Positions 5,611-6,567 of a DNA stretch of 6,567 nucleotides are shown in pieces. Made by a program: the position numbers and the translations under genes. Below the pieces are notes generated by a model. That model searched no databases and was not told the DNA's origin. It saw only the letters and a program-made list of their open reading frames with translations. The DNA lies in NCBI GenBank assembly GCA_017552845.1, contig JAFZOE010000122.1:1-6567 (forward strand), in the 5' to 3' direction. The stretch is from Clostridia bacterium. GTDB taxonomy: Bacteria; Bacillota; Clostridia; Oscillospirales; Acutalibacteraceae. Each line of letters starts with the position of its first letter. The first letter of the stretch is position 1.

Positions 5611-6567
5611 TCAGATATTCGCCCATCCCTTCGGGACGAACATATCGTTGAAAACCTTCACCGCATAGCGGTCCGTCATGCCTGCCACAAAATCACAGGC
5701 CGCGATTTCGGGGGCTTCGGTCCTTGCGGTTCTGATATATAAATCCGGCATAAGCTCGGGATATTTTGAGAATTTATCATAGAGCATGGAAATCATTTCC
5801 TGCGCCTTGCCCTCTTCGCTCTTGCAGGCGGGATTCGTATAGACGGCGTCGAACATGAAATTATGGAGCATATCGAAAACCATCTGAATCTGGGGCGAAA
5901 GTATGATATCCTCTTCGCTGCTCTGAATGCAGTCTTTTACGAGGGTGTTTATCCTCGCGGATTTAGAATAGCCGAGCACATCCCTGATTTCAACGGGAAT
6001 ATCGTCCTCGGTGAGTATACCCGCCGCCTTGGCGTCGTCAATATCATGATTTATATAGGCAATCCTGTCGGAGAGGCGGACTATCCTGCCCTCGAGCGTT
6101 TCCGCCGGCTCGCCGTTTGTATGGCGGACTATGCCGTTTCGCACTTCGTGAGTAAGATTAAGTCCCTCGCCGTTTTTCTCAATTTTATCAACCACTCTGA
6201 GGCTCTGCTCATAATGCTTGAATCCGTAGGGGCAGGCTGCGGCAAGAGCTCTCTCGCCAGCGTGGCCGAACGGAGTATGACCCAGATCGTGGCCGAGCGC
6301 TATGGCGCAGGTCAGGTCGCGGTTGAGCCTGAGCGCATCGGCAATCGTATCGGCAATCTGCGCCACCTCGAGAGTGTGGGTCAGGCGCGTGCGGTAGTAA
6401 TCGCCCTCGGGAGAGAGAAAGACCTGCGTTTTATGTTTTAATCTGCGGAAAGAGCTGGAATGAATAATCCTGTCTCTGTCTCTCTGAAAACAGGTCCTTA
6501 GATCGCATTCGTCTTCAGGATATTCTCTTCCCTTCGATTCTCTTGCTTTAGTTGCGTATTCGGATAA
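5611..6567 (-). CDS. dgt: dNTP triphosphohydrolase (Dgt family, HD domain), 5' end cut by window edge
   Basis: Dgt-family enzymes cleave dNTPs (classically dGTP) to deoxynucleoside and triphosphate, adjusting the DNA precursor pool in the cytoplasm. The frame is open from the right edge: 318 residues are visible and only about 10-20 N-terminal ones should be missing. The HD metal centre is intact: H64 in RTRLTHTLEV, H93-D94 in GHDLGHTPFGH, and the distal Asp in INHDIDD (D175-D178). The N-terminal family block RTCFQRDRDRIIHSSSFRRL, the KTQVF that follows and the downstream QSLRVV and LNLTHEVRNGIVRHT blocks are also present. Apparent start codons inside the frame, such as the GTG at 6364-6366, fall within conserved sequence and are not the true start. 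The length fits the short (about 340-residue) clostridial form rather than the roughly 500-residue enterobacterial one. It leads the surface protein-dnaG-rpoD cluster, matching the usual clostridial dgt-dnaG-rpoD order. Confidence 0.95.
   Translation of the reverse strand, partial: LSEYATKARESKGREYPEDECDLRTCFQRDRDRIIHSSSFRRLKHKTQVFLSPEGDYYRTRLTHTLEVAQIADTIADALRLNRDLTCAIALGHDLGHTPFGHAGERALAAACPYGFKHYEQSLRVVDKIEKNGEGLNLTHEVRNGIVRHTNGEPAETLEGRIVRLSDRIAYINHDIDDAKAAGILTEDDIPVEIRDVLGYSKSARINTLVKDCIQSSEEDIILSPQIQMVFDMLHNFMFDAVYTNPACKSEEGKAQEMISMLYDKFSKYPELMPDLYIRTARTEAPEIAACDFVAGMTDRYAVKVFNDMFVPKGWANI

Noticed and set aside
6364..6366. GTG as the start of the dgt-like gene
   Set aside because: It encodes the Val inside the conserved block THTLEVAQIA; the frame and family sequence continue to the window edge.
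5863..6441. Plus-strand open frame of 192 codons opposite the dgt-like gene
   Set aside because: It is antisense to strongly conserved HD-domain sequence and resembles no family; it is a shadow frame.

Overview
This window looks like a chromosomal segment of an anaerobic, probably gut-associated Firmicute of class Clostridia, most likely Oscillospirales/Ruminococcaceae-like. The evidence is the dgt-dnaG-rpoD order, a SigA-type primary sigma factor with a short N-terminus, a DUF4474-type secreted protein, a CCA-encoding tRNA gene, Shine-Dalgarno leaders, and textbook sigma-A promoters. Every supported gene lies on the minus strand, so transcription runs from high to low coordinates.

Right half (6567 to 1674), a macromolecular-synthesis operon: a dNTP triphosphohydrolase of the Dgt family (5' end outside the window), then, after 10 nt, a membrane-anchored extracellular protein with a CHAP/NlpC-like domain that appears to have lost its catalytic Cys and His. 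DNA primase dnaG follows after 37 nt and the primary sigma factor rpoD after another 17 nt. The tight spacing implies one transcript linking dNTP pool control, replication priming and transcription initiation. The surface protein is the unexpected member. dnaG has no ATG, GTG or TTG where its conserved N-terminus begins; the fitting codon is ACG behind a good Shine-Dalgarno sequence.

Middle (1673 to 940): an AT-rich intergenic region with overlapping perfect dyads leads into a near-consensus promoter, which drives a small secreted protein. That protein has a signal peptide, four degenerate amphipathic ~22-residue repeats and a sorting-signal-like C-terminal anchor. An intrinsic terminator closes the unit.

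Left (939 to 1): a single tRNA-Gly(GCC) gene has its own perfect-consensus promoter and a strong intrinsic terminator. A secreted DUF4474 protein follows, running off the left edge; no clear promoter of its own is visible. No mobile elements, CRISPR arrays, riboswitches or rRNA were seen, and no gene-free stretch reaches 300 bases.
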